DNA of 64,000 nt from Bacillota bacterium (GTDB lineage: Bacteria > Bacillota > Clostridia > Acetivibrionales > DTU013), in the NCBI GenBank assembly GCA_023418915.1, contig JAEZYU010000037.1, forward strand, positions 1 to 64,000. Reading direction: 5' to 3'. The notes under the pieces were generated by a model. It ran no database searches. It was not told the origin of the DNA and saw nothing but the letters and a program-made list of their open reading frames with translations. Shown one piece after another: positions 27,610-37,460 of this stretch (within the stretch, counting starts at the first letter, position 1; each line of letters opens with the position of its first letter). The position numbers and the translations under genes are program-made.

Positions 27610-28548
27610 TTAAAACAGTGCGTTTTCCTTATTGAACTTCCGAACTATCAAATTGCAAATAACAATCAAAGTGAACCCAACGATGGACTGATAAAATCCC
27701 GCAGCTGCAGACATCCCGATATCTCCCAGCTGGATCAATGCTCTGTACACATAGGTGTCGATTACATTAGTTGTAGTAAACAGCGCTCCGGAGTTCATCG
27801 GTACCTGGAAAAACAGGCCGAAATCCGCATAGAAGATTTTTCCGACGTGCAGAAGGAAAAGTGTGATAATGGTGGGAGTCAATAACGGCAGCGTTATATG
27901 AACGATTTGCTTAATGCGGGAAGCACCATCCAATGTAGCCGCTTCATAGTAATCACTGCTGATCCCGATTATCGTTGCCAGATATATAATACTGTTAAAG
28001 CCAACAGTTTTCCATATCTGCATAATAGTTATAATATAAGGCCAGTATTTTGATTCTGTATACCACGAAATCTCCTTAATTCCCAATAACGGCAGAATAC
28101 CATTATTAACCATACCCTTGTCGATACTCAATAGTGCATATACAAAATAGCTGACAATGATCCAGGATACCAGCTGTGGTAAAAGGATGGTTGTCTGATA
28201 GAATTTTAAAAGACGCTTATTGGTGATCTCATTCAATAAAAGTGCAACTAAAACACCAAACACGATTCCAAGAAGAATGAATGCAGCATTGTATAATAAA
28301 GTGTTTCTCGTAATAATCAGTGCATCTTTGGTTTTGAACAGGTACTCAAAATTCTTAAAACCAATCCAGTCGCTTTTAAAGATGCCCTTTCGAAAGTCAA
28401 TATCCTTAAATGCAATAGCAAGGCCGGCAATAGGAATGTAATTATTAAAGAGTAAATATATAAATCCCGGGACCATCATAAGATATATCGGCAGCTTTTG
28501 CATCAATGGTTTTGAAGACCTTTGAGTCTTGGCAGATTTTGTCGGCAT
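27610..28548 (-). CDS. ABC transporter permease (LplB type)
   Basis: This is about 312 residues from ATG 28548, preceded by AAAGGAG seven bases away. The short basic N-terminus, NYIPIAGLAIAFKDIDFRKGIF and the EAA loop YYEAATLDGASRIKQIVHITLPLL identify the LplB subgroup. It pairs with the following LplC-type permease and the large lipoprotein upstream. No ATPase in the operon. Confidence 0.92.
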   Translation of the reverse strand: MPTKSAKTQRSSKPLMQKLPIYLMMVPGFIYLLFNNYIPIAGLAIAFKDIDFRKGIFKSDWIGFKNFEYLFKTKDALIITRNTLLYNAAFILLGIVFGVLVALLLNEITNKRLLKFYQTTILLPQLVSWIIVSYFVYALLSIDKGMVNNGILPLLGIKEISWYTESKYWPYIITIMQIWKTVGFNSIIYLATIIGISSDYYEAATLDGASRIKQIVHITLPLLTPTIITLFLLHVGKIFYADFGLFFQVPMNSGALFTTTNVIDTYVYRALIQLGDIGMSAAAGFYQSIVGFTLIVICNLIVRKFNKENALF

Positions 28549-28649
28549 AGTGCTAACTCCTTTGGGAAATAACAGTTGATCTGCAGATTTGTTATGAACA
28601 AACAGCAGACCAACTGTTTTCATAAATAAATTAAATCAGCATTCGAGTA

Positions 28650-30212
28650 TTACTTATTAGCTAACCATGCATCCAGCTGAGCCTGCTTTTCAGCAAGGAT
28701 CTTATCGACGCCGGCTTCCTTCATTTTAGCTATATATTCTTCGATAATACCGCTCTCCGGATCGCTCATTCCGCATTCGATGAGAAGCTTATACTGAGCG
28801 CGCACAGAGTTTACAGCAGCTAATTCTGTTTTTACGTTTGAACTGTCGAAAGTAAATCCAAGCGCCTTGGAACGGCCGGCAGTTTCATTGTCATTCTTCA
28901 TTGTTTCCCACAGATTAGGCTGCTCGCCTTTCCACAAAGGAGCAAGGAACTGGTTGCCCATTGCATAGCCCATGTTCAGGGTCCATCCGCTGGAATTGCC
29001 GTCTACACCTTCAGGATAATAAGCATACCCTTCGTCATCAATTACGTAATGCTTGTCTTCAACACCCCAGCAAAGCGTGGTTACAAGGTCCTTATCCGAG
29101 AACATCAGGTTGAGATATTTTACGGCAGCTTCAGGAGCTTTGCTTGTTACTGATACACCCCAGTTAACCTGAGTTACGCTGGCTGTGTTTGCAATGTAAT
29201 CTGTTATCGGTATTGTCACAATCTCAGAGCCGACATTTCTTGTGGCCTGCTCAGCATATCCGGCTTTGGCGCCATTGAGATATGCAAATCCTTTTCCTGC
29301 CTTCAATAAAGATGCATATCCTTCTTGAGTGGTAGTAATATCTCTCATTGTATATCCTGCTTCGTACCAATCATATACCAATTTCACATAATCACGATAC
29401 TCTTCGGTTTCTTCATACAGAACCACGTCTGTATTATCCAGTCCGTCATTCAACAATACACCAATGGGATCACCAAGCGGATCGTAAGTGACATTGAAGC
29501 TCAGAATGGATTTGCCTGAAGCAGCAGTTACCAGAGGATAGAAGTCCGGGCCCTCGCCTTCCTTGACTGTTTTGAGAACAGGAGTCAGGTCGGAGATTGA
29601 TTTGATTGCACTGGTATCGATACTGTACTTGTCAACAAGATCCTTTCGCATGTTAACAGCATAGCATTTTGCCAGGTCGCGAATAGTAGGTACGATATAG
29701 AGATTTCCATTGATAGCAGTAGCGTCAAGATAACTTCCAAGAGCTTCTCTTATTCCCGATCCGTGAGCATCAATCAGATCATCCAATTGTATAAGCTGGT
29801 TGCGGCTTACATAAGAGGAGTAGTTGTTGCCATTAACAAAAATCAAATCCAGCGGTTCGTTACCTGACAGCATCAATGTGATCTGCTGATCATAACTTGA
29901 GTACGGATAGAGCTGCAGCGAAACCTCTGTATTGATCTTTTCAAGTGTGATTTCATTGATAGCATCTTCAACTATCGGAGCGTCTGCCGTATGCGGAGAA
30001 TTGTCTGCGCACAGGGCCATAACGATCTTATCTGGCTCTCCATTTACTTGATCTGCGGTATTGTTATCAGTGCCAGAAGTACCTGTTTGTGAGGGATTGG
30101 GGTCGTTGTTTGTTGCATCCTTGCTGCATGCGGTGACCAGAAGCATCAACATTGCTATTGCCAATGCCAGAATACGGGTAAGTCCACGTTTAAAACTAAG
30201 TTTTCTTGTCAT
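28650..30212 (-). CDS. Large solute-binding lipoprotein (LplA type)
   Basis: This 520-residue lipoprotein has a signal sequence with lipobox VTAC (cysteine 29) and a Thr/Asn-rich linker. The mature part has the family 1 fold, and its last ~140 residues (GFTFDSSNVKTELAAVNSVRAQY...LDAWLANK) resemble the DUF3502 tail common in LplA/YtcQ binding proteins of complex-polysaccharide importers. AAAGGAGAG precedes the start. Ligand unknown; operon partners (a GH95-like enzyme and an amidohydrolase) suggest a decorated plant oligosaccharide. Confidence 0.92.
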   Translation of the reverse strand: MTRKLSFKRGLTRILALAIAMLMLLVTACSKDATNNDPNPSQTGTSGTDNNTADQVNGEPDKIVMALCADNSPHTADAPIVEDAINEITLEKINTEVSLQLYPYSSYDQQITLMLSGNEPLDLIFVNGNNYSSYVSRNQLIQLDDLIDAHGSGIREALGSYLDATAINGNLYIVPTIRDLAKCYAVNMRKDLVDKYSIDTSAIKSISDLTPVLKTVKEGEGPDFYPLVTAASGKSILSFNVTYDPLGDPIGVLLNDGLDNTDVVLYEETEEYRDYVKLVYDWYEAGYTMRDITTTQEGYASLLKAGKGFAYLNGAKAGYAEQATRNVGSEIVTIPITDYIANTASVTQVNWGVSVTSKAPEAAVKYLNLMFSDKDLVTTLCWGVEDKHYVIDDEGYAYYPEGVDGNSSGWTLNMGYAMGNQFLAPLWKGEQPNLWETMKNDNETAGRSKALGFTFDSSNVKTELAAVNSVRAQYKLLIECGMSDPESGIIEEYIAKMKEAGVDKILAEKQAQLDAWLANK

Positions 30213-30300
30213 TGTTTTCTCTCCTTTTTTAAGATCTTAAGACCAGCAAACATTAAGTACAACCTATTAAGTTCACCTCCCGTTATTTATTACGTTTACT

Positions 30301-31059
30301 TTAAAGACCTAAAGTCTTTAAAAGATTTCCGCCCATGATTTTTAATTGATCATCCATCGGCATATCTTCAAGAAGCGCTTTATATTTGCCGACGCATGCA
30401 TGCATGATGTCAAAGGGAGTATCGCTTCCAAAGCAAACTCTGTCTGCGCCCAATTGCTTGATAGCCTTCCATACCGCTTTCGTTCTAACCATGCTGCCAA
30501 TCAGCATAATATTTGGGCATTCCTGTGCGACCTCGATCATCGCATCTGTAAGATCCGCATGACCGACTCCACCCATGTGAGCAACCAATATTTTCATTTC
30601 AGGATATTCCTTGGCAATCTTCTCCACGCGGAACGGATGTGTAAATTCAAAAGCATCTGCTCCTACATGAAAGGCTAAGGCTTTTTTAGTTTTTGCGATC
30701 TCTTCAATTACCGGAGCATAAGCAGGATCATCAATATAATAGCTATTTTGCGCTCCATTGAGTTTCACACCATGAAAGCCGTATTCATTAACACACTTTT
30801 TCACTGAATCGATTGCTTTATCAACTCCAAGATTCGGATCAGCCCAGCCAAATCCCAGAAAACGATCGGGATATTTCTGTGTCGCTTTGTAGATGTAAGC
30901 ATTGGAGTCATCAATGTACCTCAAGTAAGGCGGGATCAACCATACTAACGCCTGATCCACTTTCGAACGATCCATCTTCATAATAGTAGTTTCAATACTT
31001 GCATCTATCCCCTGTTCTCTTATAGGCGCAAGATGTACATCAGCATCAATAATTCTCAT
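30301..31059 (-). CDS. Amidohydrolase-family TIM-barrel protein
   Basis: This 252-residue protein belongs to the amidohydrolase_2-like family of metal-dependent hydrolases and decarboxylases. Visible candidate metal or catalytic residues are D5/H9 in IDADVH (one of the usual two histidines of HxH is replaced), K99 in GVKLNG, H131 in FHVG, H161 in AHMGG and D213 in FGSDTPF. It is shorter than most family members. It lies 20 bases downstream of the GH95-like gene and upstream of the importer, so a step on the imported sugar or an attached acid (lactone or ester hydrolysis) is possible. The reaction is not predictable. Confidence 0.75.
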   Translation of the reverse strand: MRIIDADVHLAPIREQGIDASIETTIMKMDRSKVDQALVWLIPPYLRYIDDSNAYIYKATQKYPDRFLGFGWADPNLGVDKAIDSVKKCVNEYGFHGVKLNGAQNSYYIDDPAYAPVIEEIAKTKKALAFHVGADAFEFTHPFRVEKIAKEYPEMKILVAHMGGVGHADLTDAMIEVAQECPNIMLIGSMVRTKAVWKAIKQLGADRVCFGSDTPFDIMHACVGKYKALLEDMPMDDQLKIMGGNLLKTLGL

Positions 31060-31079
31060 CTATAACAGTCCTTTCCGAT

Positions 31080-33560
31080 TTATATTTTGAAGTTATAAGT
31101 TTTTCCGGCTTCAGTGCTAAAAACAATAACCTGCTCCTTAATGTCAAATGGAACTCTGGCTCCATTTTCTTCAATAACCGGCTCTTTCTTTTCCGGCCAT
31201 TTTATGCAGCATTTTCCGCCTGCTGCACTTTCTACCTTCAATGCTATAAGGCTGTCTTTATCCTTCTCAGCGCTTACAAAGAAACCTCCGCGGGCTCTCA
31301 GCCGTTCGAATTTTGCCGCAATATTTGCCGGCCAATATGGGAATAAGCAGATTTTATTTCCCTGTGACTGCAGCAGCATTTCTGTTATACACATAATGCC
31401 CTGGAACTGATTTTCAACCATTCTCCAGTTGTTGCTTACCCAAACAGGCAGCTGCCCTTCGGCATATGAAACTGCAGAGTATAAGCCATTATCAAAACGA
31501 TGATTTAGCAGAGCGGTACGTATCTCTTCAAATTTCTCTTTGATTCCCAGTCGGATGAAAGGCACCATGGCAGAAATTGAATGAAGCGGTGCAGGAGTAG
31601 ATGTACCCTTTGGACGCAGTATACTTGTTCTGCCCAGCATATCCCGTAATACTTCAGTAAGGCCGCCCTCTTCGTCTCCGTTCAGATATTCGCCCGGGTA
31701 TACCAGCCATCCGCCGCATCCCCAACGATTAGTGCGGGCATATTCAAGACGCCATTCCATATCTGCAAATTCAGAGAGTCGTTTGCCCTGAATAACCGAG
31801 TCGAATTTGTCCCAGTCCTTACAGAAGGCATACCAGCCCTGATGATCGTCTGTCCATCCATAATCTAAATCCGGAACCTTTTTGAGCGCCTGTTTCCAGT
31901 CTTCACGCAATTCTTCATCCAAGCCAAGCGTTTCCGAAGCGCTGACAGCACATTCAAAGGCTTTTCTGAACATAACGATATCGGTTACATGATTTTTGTT
32001 TCCTACGAAACCCTTGCACCATCCCGGTTCTTCCAGACGCATAGATGGGTAGATGTCGCCATCTTCCTTCTGATATTTTTTCAGATATTCACTGTAGAAT
32101 ATTGCAGCTTTCTTAATGTAATCGTAGGCGTTTTCTTCCAGCCATTCGTCATCATGGGTATATTCCCAGTGCTGCCACAGCATCAGAGAAAGCCAGCCGG
32201 TATGACTTAGTGCGCGTCCCCATTTATTGTTCACGATTGCACGATGAGGGGGTGCATATGGAATACTGCTGAGATCGCAATATACGCCGCCCTTGAGCCC
32301 GAATATCATTTCGGATAAATACTCAAATGTCGGCATGTGCTGACGGATCAGGTCTGCGAATACCTCGTACCATTCCAGATGATTGACCGGCAATGCTGCC
32401 GCAAACCATTTCTGTACATTATGGTTCCAGGTATAGCGGGAGTGGAAGTCCGCATTATCATCGATGGGAACATTCGCACACAGTGAAGGTGCCTGAGCTC
32501 CGGGCTTCAGGTGGCAAGCAAAGCCATAAAGGTTTCTGTACCAGACTGATTCCAGTTCCTTATCTTCGAGTTCGATGCTGGAGGATTCCCAATATTTTCC
32601 CCAAAGCTGCTCACTGTCAGCGAGCAGACGATTAAAACGCTCTATCGTATTCTCACCCATCATGCGGACAGCGCGTTCCTTTGTATCCGGATGGTTCTCA
32701 CGGTCTGTGGATATACCGGTAAACAATGTGATCTCATTTCCGTCATTCAACCTCAGAGCCTGTGCAAGTGCATAGGCCATGTCAAGTACAGGTACTTTAC
32801 TGTCAGAGTTTTTGTCAGTTGATTCCGGGAAAGAGGAAGCTATACACCAGTTAAAATCCGGAGTGTCATATTTCTCGGGAATAAGCTGCGTTATGGTACC
32901 GCTGTGATCTGTCAGCAAGGATACTTCAGGCAAAGGCATGGTAGGATCCGCATAGTCCGGTTCCTTTTCAACGAATATCTGGATCGCAGTAGTGTCACCT
33001 TCAACAGACAGCTTCGTGGCAAGTGTATTCAATTCTTTATGGACAAATGCAGTAAAATGGACCTTACTTCTTCCCAAATCGACAGTGGACTCTAATAGTC
33101 CGTTCTTTATATTCAGCTTCGCATGAACTTTCGTGTTGCTAAACCCGCAATGACGGATCCTGATGCGTCCGGCTCTTCTGAGGCCAAATCCGCCGAACCA
33201 TAAAACCAGCTTGCCGCAGCGTTCCTTTTCTTCTGCAAGGGATCCAAAAACCACATCGACTCCTTCCGGTTTCCCCTCCCAGTCTGCAAACCGTGTCAGG
33301 ACATTGTCACAATTCTCCGGCCATTCAAAACCATAATCCTTTTCGTACCGAATCAGATCATCATGTGTCAGTGTTTGGTTTTTGGCATCGTTATCAATTC
33401 TCGAATCCCAGATATCATTTTTGCCGAGACTGAGAATGATTTCATGAGAAGAAAAAGTAACGTTCGCTGCAAAGTCGCCATTGCCAATGATCAACCCTTC
33501 ATGAGGGTTGGTCAGAATTTTATCCACAATAATTGGATATTTATCGGCATTTGATTTCAT
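31080..33560 (-). CDS. GH95/DUF5703-like glycoside hydrolase
   Basis: This 826-residue predicted six-hairpin glycosidase has an N-terminal beta-sandwich (~8-320) with GLIIGNGDFAANV and a GKNDIWDSR segment like those of GH95 alpha-L-fucosidases/galactosidases and DUF5703 proteins. The (alpha/alpha)6 barrel (~335-735) carries YTWNHNVQKWFAAALPVNHLEWY (~376-398), where GH95 enzymes have their catalytic Asn/Asp region; a C-terminal beta domain follows. The motifs are diverged, so enzyme specificity cannot be given. No signal peptide. GAGGAGG precedes the start. First gene of an operon with an amidohydrolase and an Lpl-type importer, divergent from a kinase/regulator pair. Confidence 0.75.
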   Translation of the reverse strand: MKSNADKYPIIVDKILTNPHEGLIIGNGDFAANVTFSSHEIILSLGKNDIWDSRIDNDAKNQTLTHDDLIRYEKDYGFEWPENCDNVLTRFADWEGKPEGVDVVFGSLAEEKERCGKLVLWFGGFGLRRAGRIRIRHCGFSNTKVHAKLNIKNGLLESTVDLGRSKVHFTAFVHKELNTLATKLSVEGDTTAIQIFVEKEPDYADPTMPLPEVSLLTDHSGTITQLIPEKYDTPDFNWCIASSFPESTDKNSDSKVPVLDMAYALAQALRLNDGNEITLFTGISTDRENHPDTKERAVRMMGENTIERFNRLLADSEQLWGKYWESSSIELEDKELESVWYRNLYGFACHLKPGAQAPSLCANVPIDDNADFHSRYTWNHNVQKWFAAALPVNHLEWYEVFADLIRQHMPTFEYLSEMIFGLKGGVYCDLSSIPYAPPHRAIVNNKWGRALSHTGWLSLMLWQHWEYTHDDEWLEENAYDYIKKAAIFYSEYLKKYQKEDGDIYPSMRLEEPGWCKGFVGNKNHVTDIVMFRKAFECAVSASETLGLDEELREDWKQALKKVPDLDYGWTDDHQGWYAFCKDWDKFDSVIQGKRLSEFADMEWRLEYARTNRWGCGGWLVYPGEYLNGDEEGGLTEVLRDMLGRTSILRPKGTSTPAPLHSISAMVPFIRLGIKEKFEEIRTALLNHRFDNGLYSAVSYAEGQLPVWVSNNWRMVENQFQGIMCITEMLLQSQGNKICLFPYWPANIAAKFERLRARGGFFVSAEKDKDSLIALKVESAAGGKCCIKWPEKKEPVIEENGARVPFDIKEQVIVFSTEAGKTYNFKI

Positions 33561-33713
33561 GCAATACCTCCTCTTTACAATAATTTTTATTTATTTTAAT
33601 TGGTGGCTGTCGTTTTTTTGTTTAAGATAGATAAAATTTTACGCTGTATCCATCAAATTTTCTAACACTTTTCAGGCCTATATTTGTTACTTTAAAGTCT
33701 TTTTGCGAAAAAA

Positions 33714-33785
33714 TATGTTAACATAAAGTTTACAGTACTACAGCGAATTTTACCGTAAGTAAATTATGTAAACATAATAAAGCGG
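33714..33785. promoter_or_regulatory. Paired TATGTnAACATAA sites between divergent transcripts
   Basis: TATGTTAACATAAAG near 33714 and TATGTAAACATAATAAAG near 33767 are near-palindromic and lie 53 bases apart between the GH95-like operon and the kinase/regulator genes. They are good candidates for binding by the adjacent AraC-type response regulator, or a catabolite-type repressor. This is inferred from repetition and position. Confidence 0.4.
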
Positions 33786-33797
33786 ATGTGCAGAATC

Positions 33798-33827
33798 TTT
33801 ACAACAAGGGCGGTCCATTGGTATAAT
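33798..33827 (+). promoter_or_regulatory. Candidate promoter of the kinase/regulator pair
   Basis: TTTACA and an extended TGGTATAAT are separated by 18 bases. A leader of about 135 bases would follow before the kinase start at 33968. Confidence 0.6.
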
Positions 33828-33967
33828 AGGCAATGTGACAGCTATTAAGCTGCAGAGTACTGCTTCAACTGCAAAGGTGCCGTCCGGGACATTTTAACCA
33901 TAGAGAAAATGAAAATAGAATAAAAATATATAGGACTTATATCTAGTTAAAAAGGAAGAGGAAAATA

Positions 33968-35689
33968 ATGAACTCGATCCGTTCCAAACTTATTCGCAAT
34001 TTTTTATGCTTCACTGTTCCAGTAGTCATATTATTAGTATTCACAAATATTTATGCCATCTCTATTGTCCGTACACAAGTATCAAAATTGTACGAAAACA
34101 TGGCTGCGCTCCATTTAAATCAGGTCGATACGGCACTGATCGATATCGAACAGTACCTAAGCCTGACAATTTACTATGAGGATAGCCTTCAAGCCATCAA
34201 AAAGAACGACTCCAACATGTCCTCCAATATTGCCAGAATATCTTTGAAGAATAAACTTGCAAATGATATCCTGGTATATAAAACTGTAGACTGCTTTTTC
34301 GCATATCTCCCGGAGGCGAATACTTTTCTGGCTGTAAATAAAAGTAACCTGGAATACTCGGAGCGGGATCTGCTGAGTATATATATTCGGAATAACGCAG
34401 CTACTGGTTCAATGGACTTCTTCGATTGGAAGGTTTATACCATTGAAGACTCACATTATTTGATTCGCATCATGCAGTTCAATGATATGTATGTGGGAGC
34501 ATGTATACAGCTGGAAAGTCTGAAAACTCCCATGACATTAGTTGATCTCGGTGAGAATATCCATACCTTCTTCACAGATAAAAACGGTTTAGTATTAACA
34601 CCGCTGAACAACCTGAATCTGGAGTCGATCCAGGGAGAAAACGGTTTAAAAACATTAATGCTGAACGGAAAAAGGACAAATTATCAGTTTGTTTCTCAAG
34701 GCTCCTCCAAAGGGAATTTCAAGCTGAATGTCCTGATTCCGGAAAAAAACACCCTGAATTATCTTCCCCATATCCTTCGCGTTTCTTTTATTATCTTGTT
34801 TGTTCTGTGCTTTATATTCATCCCCATCTATCTCATATTTATCAATAAGGACATATTGCTGCCTTTAAATAGATTAGTAGGTTCTATGAAAAAAGTTAAA
34901 AACGGAGATTTGAACTCAAGATTTCATTCTAAAACCACTTCTGACGAGTTTGAGATCGTAAAAGAGACCTTCAATAATATGCTTACACAGATCCAGGATC
35001 TGCAAATCAGTGTACAGCACGAAAAAAATACTGCCCTCAAAGAGGAGCTTTATCGTCTGCAAATGCAGCAAAGCCCGCATTTTTTGATAAACTCTCTGAA
35101 TATCCTATATAATCTTTCTGAATTTAAGGACTACAAGCTGATTGAAGAGATGACCCTTTGTATGATCCGGTACTACCGGTTTATCTATACAAACCACCTC
35201 AACTTTGTTCTTCTAAAAGATGAAATCAGTCACTGCGAGGATTATTTACGCATTCAGAAAATGAGTATGAACCACAAGCTGGAATATTCCTTTGAGGTGC
35301 CGGATTTTCTTGATGATACTCCGGTCCCTCCTCTGATAGTTCAGACATTTATAGAGAATGCGATCAAATACTCGGCATCTGAAGATGGACTTGTTTCTGT
35401 AACAGTGAAAATAGATTTTGCAGAATATGAACAGCAGGATTGTATTAAGATTTTAATACAGGACTGCGGAAATGGTTTCCCGGATGAATGCCTGCAAGTG
35501 TTCTTAAGTTCTGGTAATACGTTCCCTCAAAAGAATGGTGAGCACATGGGGATCATGAACGTTCAGCGAAGACTGGCTCTGCTCTATAAAGAAAAATCAC
35601 ATATTAGTTTCTCCAATTCAGGCGGAGCTAAAATTGAAATATATTTACCGATTTCTCCTGATATTCACACATTGCACAACATGTTATAG
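33968..35689 (+). CDS. YesM-type sensor histidine kinase
   Basis: This 573-residue membrane kinase has helices at ~12-34 and ~270-292 around an extracytoplasmic sensor. HAMP (~293-345) is followed by the phosphorylation segment QMQQSPHFLINSLN with H371; the usual NPHFLYNTLN is altered, but the histidine is kept. N-box FIENAIKYSA is near 461-470, with DCGNGFPDE beyond. GGAAGAGGAAAATA precedes the start. The response regulator gene follows after 16 bases. It likely controls the divergent GH95-like operon. Confidence 0.92.
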   Translation: MNSIRSKLIRNFLCFTVPVVILLVFTNIYAISIVRTQVSKLYENMAALHLNQVDTALIDIEQYLSLTIYYEDSLQAIKKNDSNMSSNIARISLKNKLANDILVYKTVDCFFAYLPEANTFLAVNKSNLEYSERDLLSIYIRNNAATGSMDFFDWKVYTIEDSHYLIRIMQFNDMYVGACIQLESLKTPMTLVDLGENIHTFFTDKNGLVLTPLNNLNLESIQGENGLKTLMLNGKRTNYQFVSQGSSKGNFKLNVLIPEKNTLNYLPHILRVSFIILFVLCFIFIPIYLIFINKDILLPLNRLVGSMKKVKNGDLNSRFHSKTTSDEFEIVKETFNNMLTQIQDLQISVQHEKNTALKEELYRLQMQQSPHFLINSLNILYNLSEFKDYKLIEEMTLCMIRYYRFIYTNHLNFVLLKDEISHCEDYLRIQKMSMNHKLEYSFEVPDFLDDTPVPPLIVQTFIENAIKYSASEDGLVSVTVKIDFAEYEQQDCIKILIQDCGNGFPDECLQVFLSSGNTFPQKNGEHMGIMNVQRRLALLYKEKSHISFSNSGGAKIEIYLPISPDIHTLHNML

Positions 35690-35705
35690 GTAAAGGGGGG
35701 AAAAT

Positions 35706-37301
35706 GTGTATTCAATTTTGATTGTTGATGATGATGATCATGATATCAAGAAGGTCAGGACCAGTATCGATCGTACCCTCATTCCGGTTGATAAGCTTTA
35801 TACTGCAAATAATATCCATGAGGCAAAAGAAATTATACTGAATAAGCAAGTTGACATCCTGCTTTGTGATATAGAAATGCCTCAGGGAACAGGAATTGAA
35901 TTACTGGAATGGGGACAGGAAAAAAAGCAGGATGTGGTTACTGTTCTGTTGACTTGTCATACAGATTTCAAATATGCAAAGCAGGCCCTGCGGTTGGGAT
36001 GTCTGGATTATTTACTCAAGCCTGTAAATAGTGAGGAATTGAACTCCGTATTAAAAAAAGCTGAGACAGTTCTGAAAAAGAAAACAGAGACACTCAGGAT
36101 AAATGACTATCAGCAAATGTGGAAAAGGATCACTCCATTAGTGATGGAAAGCTTTTGGCTCAATCTGATCAATAATATGGAGCTAACATCAAAGAAAGCC
36201 ATTAAAACGATGATTGAAAGCATGAATATACCTGTCGCAATGGACATGGACTTCTTTCCGATTTTGTTAACCATTCAGCGATATCAAAAGGAACTGAGTC
36301 CTAGAAATCAAAAAATCATAGAACATGTGATAAAACAATCAATAAATAAAATTTTCTCAAAGGAGGAGTTTTCAACCCAGATCATCAAGCTCAACAGCAT
36401 GGACTATATTATCATCCTTTCCTTTGAAAGCACCGGATGCACAATGCAAGGGGTTTTGATGGAAAATTGTGAAGCGCTGATCCGCACCTGCAACAAGGTC
36501 TATTGCGACGTATCATGCTTTATCGGCGAGATGACGAGCGTTTCTGATTTTTCTGATGTGGTAGCAGTACTAAAGACACTAAAAAATGAAAATGTAATCC
36601 TGAATCAGATTGTCGAATTTCATGAAGCAGAAAAAACACAGGATGCAAATACTCCAAATATCGACCTCTGGACAACGCTATTGAAAAAAGGTAAGGAAAA
36701 GGAGGCCATTGAAGAGATATTTGTATATTTCAAGGCGCTTTCACGAACAGGTTATATCAATGTAAATATGCTCAAGCAGTTTCGGCAGGACTTTCTGCAG
36801 ATGATACATCTGCTGCTGAATCAAAACAGTATTTCAGCAAGTGAGATTTTTAATGATGCCCTTGCTATCGAATTGGAAGATAAGGCTGTTAATTCTCTGG
36901 AAGAGATGCGTATATGGGTAAAGCATACGATCCGAAAAACAATGGAAAGGATCAATGCTGTTGAAAGATCCAATGATGTAGTCGATACGGTAAAGGAATA
37001 TATTGCGCTTCATCTGGATGAGGAAGACCTCTCCCGTGAAGCAATTGCACAGTTTACCTTTCTCAGTCCGGATTATCTTTCAAAAGTATTCAAGAAGAAA
37101 ACAGGAGTCTCAATATCAGATTATTTGATTTCGGAGCGGTTCAAAAAAGCAAGGGAACTGCTCGTCTCAACAGAGCTTTCGGTCAGTGCCGTGGTATCGG
37201 CAGTAGGCTATTCTCATTTTTCTTATTTTTCTAAAATGTTTAAGAAAATCGCTGGGTGTACTCCGATCGAGTATAGAAAAAGATACAAACCACAATCGTA
37301 A
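35706..37301 (+). CDS. AraC-type response regulator (YesN family)
   Basis: This 531-residue regulator starts at GTG behind AAAGGGGGG. Receiver domain ~1-120 with acidic VDDDD and phospho-acceptor D55 in LCDIEMP; a long middle region (~130-420) of the YesN type; C-terminal AraC double HTH (~430-528; LSREAIAQFTFLSPDYLSKVFKKKTGV, then VSAVGYSHFSYFSKMFKKIAGCTPIEYRK). Cotranscribed with the kinase; probable activator of the divergent GH95-like/Lpl importer operon. Confidence 0.93.
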   Translation: MYSILIVDDDDHDIKKVRTSIDRTLIPVDKLYTANNIHEAKEIILNKQVDILLCDIEMPQGTGIELLEWGQEKKQDVVTVLLTCHTDFKYAKQALRLGCLDYLLKPVNSEELNSVLKKAETVLKKKTETLRINDYQQMWKRITPLVMESFWLNLINNMELTSKKAIKTMIESMNIPVAMDMDFFPILLTIQRYQKELSPRNQKIIEHVIKQSINKIFSKEEFSTQIIKLNSMDYIIILSFESTGCTMQGVLMENCEALIRTCNKVYCDVSCFIGEMTSVSDFSDVVAVLKTLKNENVILNQIVEFHEAEKTQDANTPNIDLWTTLLKKGKEKEAIEEIFVYFKALSRTGYINVNMLKQFRQDFLQMIHLLLNQNSISASEIFNDALAIELEDKAVNSLEEMRIWVKHTIRKTMERINAVERSNDVVDTVKEYIALHLDEEDLSREAIAQFTFLSPDYLSKVFKKKTGVSISDYLISERFKKARELLVSTELSVSAVVSAVGYSHFSYFSKMFKKIAGCTPIEYRKRYKPQS

Positions 37302-37389
37302 TCCTCTGTCATACAAAACAGGCATTTGTTCTGATTGCTGCTGCTCCCCTAATCGGCAGGATTTTTACGCATACTGCAAAAATGGGACA

Positions 37390-37417
37390 GCAGGCAGACC
37401 ATAAATAGTCAGCCTGC
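37390..37417. terminator. Hairpin between convergent genes
   Basis: GCAGGCAGAC and GTCAGCCTGC form a ten-pair stem with one mismatch around an AT loop, between the regulator (plus) and epimerase (minus). T-runs are weak on both sides, so termination efficiency is uncertain. Confidence 0.4.
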
Positions 37418-37460
37418 CTCCCGCCTAATATACCGGAGTTTACATGCTCAATTTTACGCA

